A stretch of 64,000 nucleotides of DNA. Origin: Diadema setosum (Eukaryota > Echinodermata > Echinoidea > Diadematoida > Diadematidae). Location of the stretch: NCBI RefSeq assembly GCF_964275005.1, contig NC_092697.1, positions 19,504,138 to 19,568,137 on the forward strand. Reading direction: 5' to 3'. The notes beneath the pieces are model-generated. The model did not search any database, was not told the DNA's origin, and saw nothing but the letters and a program-made list of their open reading frames with translations. A program made the position numbers and the translations under genes. Within the stretch, counting starts at the first letter, position 1. Each line of letters begins with the position of its first letter. Shown in pieces: positions 47,300 to 59,589 of this stretch.

Positions 47300-47480
47300 T
47301 AACTACGAACTGGCTTATTCCCGGACTTCTCTGCAGCCTTTTACCACGATCAACAATGAAATTTTACTCTACAAGTTACTGCATTACGGCTTCCGTGGAA
47401 AGGCCTACGTGTGGTTCACGAGTTTCAAAACCTACAGACAACAGTTTGTTTCTTTTGAGAATTATGCATCAACAGGGAGG
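47300..47480 (+). pseudogene. LINE reverse-transcriptase fragment, frameshifted
   Basis: DFSAAF in one frame and INNEILLYKLLHYGFRGKAY then WFTSFKTYRQQFVSF in the next match the RT block D-F-S-K-A-F-D...L-x-H-Y-G-I-R-G. The frame shifts just after TTT near 47342. Confidence 0.75.
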
Positions 47481-47814
47481 CAACTCCAGGAATTCCGTGA
47501 AGGGGGGCGCAAAAAATATATATTTCTGGTGCCACTTCCGGCTTTTATTTCTTTCTTTTTTTATTTCTCTTGTTTAAAAAAAAATAAAGAGGGTGCTCGT
47601 CCGGTGCGCCACCCCCCCCCCCCCATGGATCCGCCACTGATCTACGATTCGTGACATTTGTTTTTGTGTATCCAATAAATCTTCTGACACGCTCACTTTC
47701 CACTTGCGCATGACTCCATTTTATTCACATAGAGATCCCGAAATGTCATAAAAAGAAATCTTACCTGTACCTGTAAGAGAATCTTAACGCTAACCGGGCC
47801 GGGCTTTTTGGGGT

Positions 47815-48520
47815 GTTCTGTGGCCGGGGGAGGGTTGATTCAAACCCCCCCCCCCCCCCCGAGATCTCGGCCGTCGATCGCGCAATCGCCATGAAAATTG
47901 GCACACGCATTACCTGTGGCGTAATCTACCAAACAATCAATTAATCAATTATGCTAATATCTGGATAAAATCATACATTTTGCTCTAAATAAGGTAAGGA
48001 AGCTTCTAGAATCCTAATTTTTGGTGATAACATTTTTTGTAGCATCCGTAACAATGTACTTGAAAAAAAAATCTGGTATCAAAGTTAATTTCTTATGTAT
48101 TCTATTGTTTTATTAATTTCTTATGTATTTCTCTGTTTTTCGACCTTTTGTTGTTTCTGGGGTTTTTTTTTTTTACAAAATTTATTACAGGACGTATTTC
48201 AAGCATAATTATACTAAAATTAATTGATTTTAGCCATTGAAAGTGAAAATAATCATATCTTTTTGAATAAGGTGAGAAAACTCTATTTGCATACACTTTG
48301 TACACAAAATCACGTTTTTGAGCCATTTTCGCTCTGACAGGCATGTATAAAATGTCGTGCAACCTCGTAACGGTATGTGCGATTTTCGCGAAAATGATGT
48401 CAAAAAAAGTCACCAAACGGCGCGGTCAAAAAATTTCGCGCGGCGAAATACTCGCGAAAAAGGGGGGAGGGTTGATTCAACTCCCCCCCCCCCCCCCGGC
48501 CCTTTTAGGGATAATCCAGT
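47815..48520. repeat. Family F repeat, copy 1
   Basis: Two G/C-run hairpins, GGGGGAGGGTTGATTCAA then a C-run (at 47827 and 48462), bound the block. It includes GAGATCTCGGCCGTCGATCG and CGCGAAATTTTTTGACCGC (complement). Confidence 0.7.
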
Positions 48521-48670
48521 ACGACTTACCTGAACTACCTCTGTATGTAGAGAGTAGTTTTGAACTTTATGTTCCTTTTGGTCCCGTCGGTAAGTAGGCT
48601 ACCCGTCGGTAGTATAACATCTAAACCATTGGAACAGCTTTGTTTCCCCGACCCCTAGAATTCCTGCTTC
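48520..48670 (+). repeat. Direct duplicate, copy 1
   Basis: TCCAGTACGACTT, ACTTTATGTTCCTTTTGGTC, CCCGTCGGTAAGTA and TTTCCCCGACCCCTAGAATT recur at 52276-52445. Confidence 0.85.
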
Positions 48671-49499
48671 ATCCTAAATTATGCAAATAAAGAAAGAAGG
48701 AAGGAAGAAAGGAAAGAAATTCTCCATGGTTAGACGTGCACATCAAACATCTTACAGGTCATGTTTTCCTTTGGGAGCAGTGATTTAAAAAAATGTTCAA
48801 GATATCACTTTTGATGCGTATGTGTAGATCAGTTGTATCACAAAACATCCTACCATATAATTTTTTTGTTTGCAATAAAGCCTAAAACTTAAGGAGATAT
48901 CACTATTTTTCTCATTAAACCATAAATATCGACGGTTTAGTCTGAAAACATTTTTCTTATGACTATTGTTCGCATTTTGTTTATCTAACAATACTTTACA
49001 TTGATTATACTGGTTCAAATTTTTGCATTGGTTTTTTCTATCCCAAACTCACATTTTAGAACTATTTTTGAAGTGCTAATATTGGGTTTTTGTTTAATCT
49101 GCAAATGGTAAATTATGCCTCAAATAATGTGAATATTTGTAGGTACTGTATTAATCATTCTTTGTCCTTCATTGCTATGTCCCATTTTTCATGTATTATT
49201 CATGTTTTCTTTAAAAAAATACAGTGTAGGAACATTCAGTTTGCTCACTGCTTTACAATGGCGCTCTGTATATACACAAAATGAAATAACAAGTCATTTG
49301 TAGTACCATGATTCACACAATAATTATTACAGATCAATGACATAAACAAACAAAAGAAATAAACTTAACTACACGTTTAAATACTGTATACTGTATACAT
49401 CAAAGGTAGGGCCTTAACTATTTGGGAAAGGGAAGAGTATATAACCATGAACAAAACAACGAAATATCTAATGTCTAAGAAAAATAGGTCTCATTCATT
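48671..49499. other. No recognised gene
   Basis: AAGGAAGAAAGG-type purine run at 48688-48717, otherwise AT-rich. Part could be the 3' UTR of the minus-strand LINE at 49.5-50.1 kb. Confidence 0.4.
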
Positions 49500-50130
49500 G
49501 GACAAAAAAAATTAAAGCATGCGGTTAAGTCTGAAACAATTTGTGTTGAATATATTCAGAGGCGGAGACAGTTGTATTGCAATGGGGAGTTTGTTGAAAA
49601 GAGAGCTACCGGTGTACGAAAAGGAACGTTTCTTATATGCGGTTTTTTGGTAAGGTATTGATAGAGAGAATTCTGAGAATATCATGTCTTGTAGAAATTG
49701 GCCAGATGAAAAATAATTAAAGGGTTTAAATAAGTAGGTACCAGATTATGAATGATTTTGAAGGTGAGTATGCAATATTGTAGCTTGACTCTTTCTTCAA
49801 TAGAGAGTCAGTCTAAAGTGGTGAACACAGAGCACTGGGATGTATAACAATCAACATTAAGCACTAAGCGCGCATATTTATTCTGCATCCTTTGTAATTT
49901 TTGCACATTGGTTTGTAAGAGCTGCCCCATGCCGTACAACAATAATCAATATGCGGTGATATAAAAGCAAAATATAAATTAATCAACATTTTTTGGGGTA
50001 ATAGATTATTTATACGATGACTGTATCCTATTGCTCGAGATACCTTTCCACGTGAGAGATCATTCCACAATAATTGGGAACCTAGTATAACCCCCAAATG
50101 GTTTCTCCCTGGGATGGTGGTCACATGAAT
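49500..50130 (-). pseudogene. LINE reverse-transcriptase C-terminal fragment
   Basis: Minus strand from about 50110 encodes HLGVILGSQLLWNDL, LPQKMLINLYFAFISPHIDY and CCTAWGSS, then (about 49850-49560) LSIEERVKLQYCILTFKIIH and NLVPTYLNPL with stops in between. This is the RT palm/thumb and C-terminal region of a CR1-like LINE. Confidence 0.82.
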
Positions 50131-50189
50131 TATGTATTTGAACCCGTTTGTAGTATCCCTGAGAGGGATTTCTGTCTGTAAAGTTTGAG

Positions 50190-50480
50190 AAAATCGTGCA
50201 GTTGAACCCCAAAACTGCAGGGGGGTGAATTAACCCCCCTCCCCTCGACATTTTCCACGACCATTCGGACCCGCAAAATTTTTTTGACCGCGGCGCTCGC
50301 TGACTTTTTACTTTCAAGTCTCGCACATAATTTATGACACCATTTTTTCGAAAAAAAAAACTTAAAATGTCTCGAAAGTGTGACTTTTGTGTACAAAGTG
50401 AATGCAAGTGGAGTTTTCTCATCTCATTCAAAATTCTCACCTTATTCTGAAATCTATTCATTAACACATTTTAATAAATG
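50190..50480. repeat. Family F repeat, copy 2 (inverted relative to copy 1)
   Basis: GGGGGGTGAATTAACCCCCC hairpin, then TTTTTTTGACCGCGGCGCTC and TTGTGTACAAAGTGAATGCA, matching the complement of 48245-48440. Confidence 0.65.
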
Positions 50481-51205
50481 AGCATAATCATGCCTGAAAT
50501 AGTCTCTGTGATAAATTTTGAAAGAAAAATAAAAAAAGGTCAAAAACAATGAAATGCATAAGAAATTTATAAACAATAACATATATACGAAATTTATTTT
50601 GATACCAGGGCCCCGTTTTATCAAAAATCAAATCAATGATAACTTCGCAATCAGCTTTATCTCGGTTTTATCGAGAGACCTATAGAACCAAATTGAAATC
50701 AATTATGACTTCCTCCCGAATCAACTTTAACTTTGCAAAAAATGAATTAGAACTCTATCATTGATACAAAATCAACTAATAGAGACCGTCTGGGTAAACT
50801 CAGTTGTAAGGCAATTTACCTAAGAAAGATTACTATTAGTTAAAGTGTAAGATTTTTCTAGTCTAGCTGGGGTCTTATCACACAAGTTCGTTGGTCTAAC
50901 TGCTAATTTTCTCCAAAATTTAGTTCCATTTCTAGCGCCTAATACGGTCTGTTCCTTGCACTTAATTCACAATCGACATGCGTCTCTCACGCAACTGCTG
51001 TACGTAAACAGTACAGCAACAGCAGTACAGCGATCACCCACCTTGCTTGCCCCGGCGCCTTGGGGGCACAACGCGGCCAACTCATCAAGCCAGCAAGGGC
51101 CAGCAGTCGAGCACTGTGTTGGATCAGCGTGTGTGTGCAGTGCTATGAACATGCGAAGAAAACATCACATGAACGTGTAACAAGTTTACGTTGTCCGTCA
51201 GTGTT
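50481..51205. other. No recognised gene
   Basis: A CAGTACAGCAACAGCAGTAC tract near 51010 is the only structure noted. Confidence 0.35.
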
Positions 51206-51296
51206 TGTGAATAATAACAATAATAATAATGAAAACAATAATGATAATAATTATCATTATTATTATTATTATTATTACTATTATTTTTATCATTAC

Positions 51297-51341
<45 letters not shown>

Positions 51342-51840
51342 CATCATCACCAAGAGAATCTTATAAAGCGTTGATTCTACCTAAGAAGATACTCATGGCG
51401 CTGTGGAACAGAGTACACACTGTATGAATATTACGTAACAACAGAGTATCACAGAAGATATAAGAACAATAAACAGACAAACAATGTACGTACATAATTA
51501 TATACATACAGGTAAACAATTGTCAATCTAAGTTAAAAAGGTAGGTTTTGAGGTTCTTTTTGGAAGCATCAATAGGTGCTTGTCGAAGAAATATTGGAAA
51601 GCTGTTCCAAAGTTTTGGGCCTATAATATATGAGAAAGCACGACCCCCCCCCCCCCCCGCCCACTATGCCTGATTTGAGGTACCTGTAATTTATGTGAGT
51701 GTTGAACGGAGATTTCGTGGTAGTTGGGAAAGATGAAGAGTGTTTTGAAGGTAGGCAGGGGCAAATTTATGCAACGTACGATAGACAAAAAGAAGACTCT
51801 TGAAGTTAATACTTTTTCTACAGGGAGCAAGTGCAGGGAA
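51206..51840 (+). repeat. Dispersed repeat family G, copy 2
   Basis: ATT microsatellite, a CTTATAAAGCGTTGATTCTA start, and a body with AGCTGTTCCAAAGTTTTGGG and GAAGAGTGTTTTGAAGGTAG, collinear with copy 1. A C-run at 51644-51657 interrupts it. Confidence 0.6.
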
Positions 51841-51954
51841 CGAAGTATACTCTCATAATAAAGGCTCAAAAGAATGCATACACGACTTTCACCTTCAGTC
51901 ACACTGCAAATATCCTCTATTACCCATGCATTCTATCATACATTATGTACATTA

Positions 51955-52140
51955 GGCAGATTTCTGGGGTTTGTCAGCGTACAGGTAACGTACGTGCCAA
52001 TTTTCATGGTGATTGCGCGATCGACGGCCGAGATCACCCCCTTCCCCATCCCCCCTACCCCTCCCCCCTCCCCCCTCCCCCTCCCCCCTCCCCCTCCCCC
52101 TCCCCCCTCCCCCCCCCCCTGCCCCGGCCAAGGAAGAACC
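51955..52140. repeat. Family F end, copy 3, with C-rich tract
   Basis: GCCAATTTTCATGGTGATTG and CGCGATCGACGGCCGAGATC are the inverted partner of 47861-47910. It is followed by a (CCCCCT)n tract at 52036-52120. Confidence 0.75.
52036..52120 (-). repeat. (CCCCCT)n tract, G-quadruplex-capable on minus strand
   Basis: More than ten C-runs of 4-10 separated by single T. The minus strand has many consecutive G-runs. Confidence 0.85.
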
Positions 52141-52275
52141 GAAAAACCCGGCCTGGTTAATAAATGAGAAAATGCGAATGTCAATGTTACCTCATTTAAA
52201 CTCCACGTGCCCAATGAGGCCAACACTGTCATAACAATGTCATAAAAAGAAATCTAATCTGCACCTGTGAAAGAA

Positions 52276-52445
52276 CCTTAATCCAGTACGACTTTGTAAT
52301 ACCTGAACTACCTCTGTATGTGGAGAATAGTTTTAAACTTTATGTTCCTTTTGGTCCCGTCGGTAAGTACCCGTCGGTAGTATACCATCTAAAACATTTG
52401 AACAGCTTTGTTTCCCCGACCCCTAGAATTCCTGCTTCATCTGCA
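52276..52445 (+). repeat. Direct duplicate, copy 2
   Basis: About 90% identical by eye to 48520-48670, 3.75 kb away. Confidence 0.85.
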
Positions 52446-53327
52446 CAAATAGATAAATATATGGATAAAGACAAAAAAAAGAACAAGAAAGAAATTAACC
52501 AGGGTGTGAGGCACAAATGAAATATCAATCATTTGAATATTCGTATCAATCATTCAGGTATCAATCATTCTACTGAAACAATAGCGTTCTTTGAACAGAC
52601 TCAATTTTTTGGAGCACCTTTGCAATATTTATGTATACGGAGTATCTAAAAGTATCTAATGTGTGCATTTTCTATTCGCAACGCTGAAATAGAAACGAAA
52701 CTGCCTATCCTTCGTAGCAATAACAATACGTTTCCGGTCGATCTTGGAATGTGATTAGGCTACACAAAAATAAATTGATGCACTTGTGCGTTGCGTAGCA
52801 CATAGTATCTGTCGCTGTCTGCATGGGAATTTAGGTCCACACTTTTTATTGTCATCATGGCTGTCAATAGGAATTCAAAACGTACACGATTTAGATAAAT
52901 ATTGATCAATTTGATCAAGTTGATCAATATATTTTTTTAAAGAGTTATGCTTAATTTGATGTATTTTCTTGTATATACCGTGTGCTCTGCAAAAAAAAAA
53001 AGAAAGAAAGCTATGTCTAAAAAAAAGGTGATTTAGCAGCACATTGTGTGTTTGTGCGTGTGTGTGTAATAAGGCAGATAAGGATTGGCTTGATTAGGTT
53101 AATCAAGATAGCTTTTTTCTGAGAGTTATGCAGAATTTCATGTCATTTATCTTATATAATGGTATGATTTAAAAAAATATATATATTGTACTGTATGTTG
53201 GAAAAAATAATTTAGCAGGACAAGAAAGAAGAATACAGCTGCTTTTTTGTTGTTGTTCATATAAATTTCATTGTCAACATGGACCTTATATTGAATGAAA
53301 CTCAAATAAAGAATATCATAAAACCAA

Positions 53328-53377
<50 letters not shown>

Positions 53378-53689
53378 TGCATAATCAAGTGACTTTTCAG
53401 AGTACTGTTTAAAACGGGACTAAAATGACCAAAGAAAGCATATGACACATTACCCGACAGTGCATACAAGGTAGGTGATTTCCCAATACACATTGACTTC
53501 ACGGAAGACCAGCTAGTGTAGGTGAATATGGGCTATCCAATTTGTAAGAGTTGTTGAATATAAGCTATAATACTAATAACAGTAATAATGATAATAGTGC
53601 CTACTTTTATAGTGCACAGGTCTACCTTTCAGAGCTCATGACGCTTCAAAAAAAAAATGAAAAGATAGATATATATACCAGCCATTCAA
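52446..53689. other. AT-rich sequence without a gene
   Basis: TTGATCAA-rich patch near 52905-52932 and (TA)n at 53330-53374. Confidence 0.4.
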
Positions 53690-54075
53690 GTGCGACTCGC
53701 GTGACATTTATACAAAATTTTAACTTGTTATGGTCGAGTACTTGAAAATTTTATTTTGCAGACCTATTTATTTCACATATTTCAATGAAGGTATTGACCC
53801 TTCACATTGGTTCACAGAAATTCGTTGATGTGAAGTCATTCTTATTGTAGAGATACTTTGCTTTTTTTGTTGTGACTCGCGTGACGCGACAATATTGAAG
53901 ATTTCTGACCTTGATGTACTTGACTGGATTTTCGTAAGAAAGTACTTGTCCTATGTACACAAAATTTTCTGAATTCAATTTTAAGACGATATAGAAATAA
54001 GAAGACAAATTTCATCATCCCTTGACTTTTCATTTCAACTCAAGTGGCATATAAAAATGTGACTCGCGTGACGAA
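53690..54075. repeat. Three copies of GTGACTCGCGTGAC
   Basis: At about 53691 (TGCGACTCGCGTGAC), 53871 and 54058. Related GTGACTCGCATGAC copies lie at 45261 and 45294. Both clusters lie beside the duplicated transposon-ORF remnants. Confidence 0.7.
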
Positions 54076-54879
54076 TGTCATGCAGGACCAAAAGTTGAGC
54101 CAACTACAATGATTTTATAGTGTAAAATGAGCCTATGTTTAACCTAACATGTTATTTATGGTTAGTCTCATCATTTTTTAATATAGTAAACTACATGATA
54201 TATACTATAGATATTTTTTTTAATTCTGCCAGAGTGCCTTTTCTGTAGTTTGAGAACGTTTGTCTCTGCTTCATGGAGCCATTTTTATGCCTAGTTTATT
54301 GGGGCCATTTTATTAATTTTTTTTTTTCACAGACTCAATCTCTTCATTCATGAACTTTAACTACATCTCCTATTGTTGACAAGATGTGGCTGCTGCACTT
54401 TGCATAAAATGTCTGAAGCAGACTGTCACGGCTCTTTTATCCAGCCAGTGGGAGATATTTCCCTTTTCTCTAGGTGACAAAGGTAAACCTCGCTTCTGAA
54501 AACTGGGAAGATGCTGCGATGCTTTCTGCTGAAGGCAACTGCCACCATCTTACTGACTTTTGGGCCTGCACTTGTAGTTCTTGTGCTCTGGATGGTATCC
54601 TCATTTCCACCATCATCACCACCATTATCAGATAGAGCACCACTGCTGCTCTGAGAAGTGAACCTTTATGCGACAAGTTATTTACTCTTTAAAGGTGATA
54701 CATTGAAATGATGACTAACAGCTACTCCAATAGATGCACTGTACCAGGCAGGGACAAAGCCTCCGAACAATCTTCGACTGCCCTTTGTTGTGATGAGTGT
54801 TGTAAGAACGGTTGAAAAATTCTACAGCAAGACATAATTCCTCAGCAGTGGAGATACCGTAGAGCACGAGTCTTTCATT

Positions 54880-55400
54880 TTTCACAAAACCCAAGCTCCG
54901 TCGCTTCAGGCTTGCTCCGATGCATCAACTGGACCTTTCCCATGACTTGTAGTGCTGAAATTCCACTCTACATTGTAGGTCAATGTTGTGTTTCTCCATC
55001 AGCGTAGGTAGGGCACTGATAACAAATCTAATAGTACTGAAAGGGCCAGCAGGACAATCTGACCATATTTTGACCAATCTCACTTCACTGCTGACTGTTG
55101 ACAGAAGCTCATCCACAAAAACGACGGCAAAATACTGTTTTGTCATGGTCTAAGTAGGCCTAATCACTGATGATGACATGTGAATTTTCTTCTGGGGCCA
55201 CATTACTGATGTAAAGAGAGCTATTTGCACCTGATTCCAAATGGCAGATTGGACTTCATCTTAATGGGAGCGTGAATGATTCTCAGTGAAGTCGATTTGG
55301 AGGACAGCAAAATCTGAGGGAAAACTTGAAGCCATTTTCTTGTCATCTTCATAGCTTGCGGATTGTTGCTACTTTATGAAGCAATGTTCCAAGAACTTAA
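54880..55400 (-). pseudogene. Transposon-associated ORF remnant, copy 2
   Basis: Minus strand gives DEVQSAIWNQVQIALFTSVM, a stop, then VKIWSDCPAGPF, ALPTLMEKHNIDLQ and, after a frameshift, WNFSTTSHGKGPVDAS. The order Q-S-A-x-W, W-S-D-G-P, T-S-H-G-K-G-P-V-D is one I associate with an uncharacterised, probably transposon-derived protein family common in marine invertebrates. The family name is not known to me. Frameshift and TAG show it is dead. Confidence 0.65.
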
Positions 55401-55550
55401 CAGAACTGGAGCTGACAAACAGTACCTTGTAGCTGCAAATTTCATGAAGAGTTCCTGATGCATTATGCTTTCTTGTTGATGAGGTGGCCACCCACCTCCT
55501 ACCATTTCTTCTATTGACCAGCCCAAAGGAAGTTGACAATCCAGTTAGCT

Positions 55551-57567
55551 ATACATTTATACGTATATTTCTTTGTGAGCAGATCCGCCCTTTGTTTCAA
55601 TAATTCAATACTTTTCCATCGGCATAGACTATATCTATTTATCATAATGTTGTTCTTACTCAAAAGAAGCACGGCGTTTATGATACAAAAGTATATAAAA
55701 TTACATTGTTACATTTCGTTGCGAGATATATGCGGGTGCTCGACTGTGCACTGCTGCCAAGCCTATCAAATAGCTTGTGACGTGTGTGGTCGTGAGAGTG
55801 GTGGTATTGCGCAGCCAAAGAGTTCCATCCACTACTTATATACAAAGAAACACTCGAAACGTGCCCCGGCAATCGCATACAGCATACAAGCTGTGAGTGC
55901 GATTCATTCTCGCACGATGGATAATACCATGGTCAGATGGCCGGATATACTGTAGTAGATTTAATCGATCAGGTGTAGCAGCCACGATTGCAATACTTCC
56001 GGCCTACCTCTGGGTATTTTTCACATTTCCATCGTTACCTCGCTGAAATCGTGTTAACACAGCATTATTCCACTCGTTTGTTACGAATATATGGATCTCC
56101 GTTTAAGAGCAAAGTCTTAGTCGTATGGGAAATCATGTTCTACACTTAAATTTCCGCCTCCTAGGAATAGGCAAATACTTCTAAAGTGAAGTCTACCTGA
56201 TACACCTGATGAAAAGAATGGAAATCTGAATTGAGAAGGTGAGGTTTTGACTTAATCATGACATAGGTCTAAACTAGATTTCTAGGTCTAGTCTAGTCTC
56301 TGATCATTTAGTGTGTACACACACTTGAGTGGAGGTGGAACGATTCCCCTATAATAAAATTGCTAGGAAAAAAAACAGCGAAAGTGATAAGTGAATAAAT
56401 CATTTTATAGGCTTCATCATGAGTTCATGACAATATATGGAATTCATCTTTAAAAAGAAAAATGAACTTGCATAATAGACAAGGTGACCAATCCGTGATT
56501 TGACACTTGAGGAGGTATACATTTCATCTTTTTACATTGAATGCATCAACAACATTTTCTTTTTTATCAACATTGCCATATAATAGACTTGCTGTCAGAT
56601 GGAAGAAGGATGTGCTAGCAATCACTGACATACAAGGATTACACAAATGCGTATTCTTTGTTTGTAGCTGGATTCCATAAATAGTTAGGCCGGGAACGCG
56701 TATGCATTATACCGCTTTGAAAATTGTGAAAAAAAAAGAAAGGTACTAGTAATTTGTAGCAATGTGCACATGAGCTCATTGTAAACTGGATGGTTTGGTA
56801 GTGATTGGTGCAAGTTGTTCGTTTTGTTTGGTTGGTTTTTCTTCGGGGGTATTTGCAAATGAACTGCCATTGTGCACACGTTCTTTATTCCAGTTATATA
56901 TATGAAGTGTCATTGAATTATTTTGAATTCAATTTTCTTTCAAATTCTTTCACAAGTTGTGCGATAAAACGCGTCATATTTGAGCTATGATGGAAAGAAA
57001 ATTGGTTAGTTACTCTTTGTAAGATGTGTAGATATCTTGGACTATAATTATACAATGTATACCATGACTCAAAAGTTACATGGAACAAGCATATTGAAAG
57101 AATAACGCCTTTTACCTCCCTCACAACCCTCCAGATCGAATTAGTCAGGGCGCAGGGACCCAGAAAAAATGACTTCGTTCAACCATGGTTCAACCCACCC
57201 AGCAGATTAGGTTTGACTGCATGGGTGGTCGGTAGGACCCTCTGGAACACCCCTAGGTAGTATGTGGTTCCAAATTGTGGTATCAATAAAATCTTACAGG
57301 CCACTTTAGTTGCGACAAGACCTTATTGCTCGTGAAAGAGTCTGGCACTGTTACAGGCGCCAGTGCTAGTGGTGCGTGGAGTAGTCTTGGCGCACACAGA
57401 CTTTTTTCTTCGACAAACAAGAGTTTTTGCCTGCAAACTAACTTTTCATGCGCAGGGGTCGGTGACGCTTGATACTGCAAATAACAAAACAATCACTGTT
57501 TTTGCATTTATTTCATGAAGAATTTATCAAAATCCCATAAAACTATAAATGTACATGTTGCTAGTAG
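55551..57567. other. No recognised gene or repeat
   Basis: The longest frame (55533-55955, plus) has no recognised domain and no splice support. Confidence 0.4.
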
Positions 57568-57629
57568 TCTGGGTGCCAAAGCCACTTTTTGGGCCTAGCC
57601 TTGTCTTACCGTTCACCCAATGTTTTTTG

Positions 57630-58480
57630 ATGGTTTAACCCTATTTCGGGGGTGCTGAATCCGAATCTGGATGATGCAACTCTTGCATCCTTGAGGGTTT
57701 TGAGATATTCAAGATGGCCGCCAAAATGGCCGCCCGAACAGGAAATTCCCACGTATTTCCTTCTAAATGGTGATAGATTGAAAACAATTGATGGTTTTAC
57801 CCTATTTCGGGGGTGCTGAATCCGAATCTGGATGATGCAACTCTTGCATCCTTGAGGGTTTTGAGATATTCAAGATGGCCGCCAAAATGGCCGCCAAAAC
57901 CGAAAGTTCCCAAGTATTTTCTTCTAAATGGTGTGAAATTGAAAATAATTGATGATCCTACCCTGTTTGGAAGGTGCTGAATCTGAATCTGGATGATGCA
58001 ACTCATGCATCCGTGAAGTTTTTCAGTTATTCAAGATGGCCACCAATATTAAAACCGGAAATTCCCATGTATTTCCTTCTATAGAATGGTGAGAAATTGA
58101 AAACAATTGATGGTTCTTCCCTATTTCTAGGGTGTTGAATCCGAGTATGGATGATGCAAACATTGCATCCTTGAAGGTATTGAGAAATTCAAGATGGCCG
58201 CCAAAATGGCCGCCAAAATGGCCGCCAAAATGGCCGCCAATTAAAGCCGGAAATTTCTACGTACTAGCTTTTAAATGGTGAGAAATAGAAAACAATTGAT
58301 GGTTTTACCCTATTTCGAAGGTGCTGAATCCGAATCTGGATAATGTACCTCGAGATAGTCAAGATATATATAGTCAAGATAGCCAAAATGGCAGCCAAAA
58401 TGGAAACTCTTATGTGTTTCCTTCTTATATATGGTGAGAATTTGCTAACAATTGATGGTTTTACCCCATTTTTTTTTTAC
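57630..58480 (+). repeat. Left arm: about 160-bp satellite units
   Basis: Units start near 57630, 57791, 57952, 58110, 58299 and 58454. Each reads TGATGGTTTTACCCTATTTC, GGTGCTGAATCCGAATCTGG, ATGATGCAACTCTTGCATCC, then TTCAAGATGGCCGCC and a TTCCTTCTAAATGGTGAGAA end. The fourth unit has an internal expansion of the 12-mer ATGGCCGCCAAA near 58194-58240. Confidence 0.9.
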
Positions 58481-59589
58481 TGAAAGATTTCAGGTTTCGT
58501 CAATGGCAGTTTGAACTTGCTGTATATACGGTGAAACCGGCTCTACTGGATATCTTTGAGTTGGTACGATACAAATGTGGCAGTAATGAACCCTTCAAGA
58601 CTACAGATGCGGTTGAATAATTGCAAGATTACACTTTTTCCCCTACATATAATGGATAAGTTTTTAACACTAACAATCAATGGACAAGACATGTTCATCT
58701 AAATCATATTGTGATAGTGATGTAGATATTAGTTATTTGGTTTATATTGGTGGTCTTGATGACATTGTTGAAGACACGAGTGGGACATTTTTATAGTTAT
58801 GCTTCAATTTTTTCTTCAATATGATGTAACATTATATATGTCTGTATGCATAATATGTATATAATTATATATATATAATCTATTACAGACACACACGAGG
58901 GGACGGACATATCACAAGTAACGCGTCGTGAAAAAAAAATTGAATAAAGAAACAAACAACATTTAAGGTAATAATTTATAATCAAGTACTTACGAATATC
59001 ATAATCGCGCAGAGTGCTTTTGAAATTACCCTTATTGATATCTACTACAGTCGTCATGGATGCAACAATTTCCAATGACGTAATCAGAATATGCGACAAG
59101 TTCCATAAGAATACGAGCGAAACTCGTCAGAATACAAGGCAAGTTTCAACACCAAATACCAACATGCCATAATTCAATTTTACTCTAGTGATAGCCGAAA
59201 AGGATTAACTTCACATCTGTGGAGCCATATTATTGGCGACCACAAGCATTATTTTATAACAATTATGCATTAACAAAAATTCAGTCGTATCTTTTTTTTT
59301 TTTTTTTTTTTGTACGTTTCAGTATGATGTCAATATCAAAGTTGCGTTTGAGACATATCGGAATATCTCAGTATATATACAATACCATTGTGACAGTCAT
59401 TTTGGATATCAATAACTTTTGGCTGATTTGACAAATTCGCTCAACTGAGTTGAATTTAAGAATACGAATTATTGCTTTTCACTCTGCATGGGTTTAATCC
59501 CCCGCTTCGCGTGAGAGCACAATACTTCACCATTTAAGTATAAGCAAATGCTAAGGAGTTTCCGTTCATACAGGACATTAATGTCCCAA
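58481..59589. other. Core between the foldback arms
   Basis: Mostly unrecognised sequence. A short plus-strand frame near 58485-58617 (ALLDIFELVRYKCGSNEPFK) faintly recalls the Cys-rich end of uncharacterised invertebrate transposon-associated ORFs, but stops break it. There is a T-run at 59290-59311. No intact ORF. Confidence 0.4.

Noticed and set aside
55533..55955. 140-codon plus-strand ORF
   Set aside because: Longest neutral ORF here, but no recognised domain or splice context.
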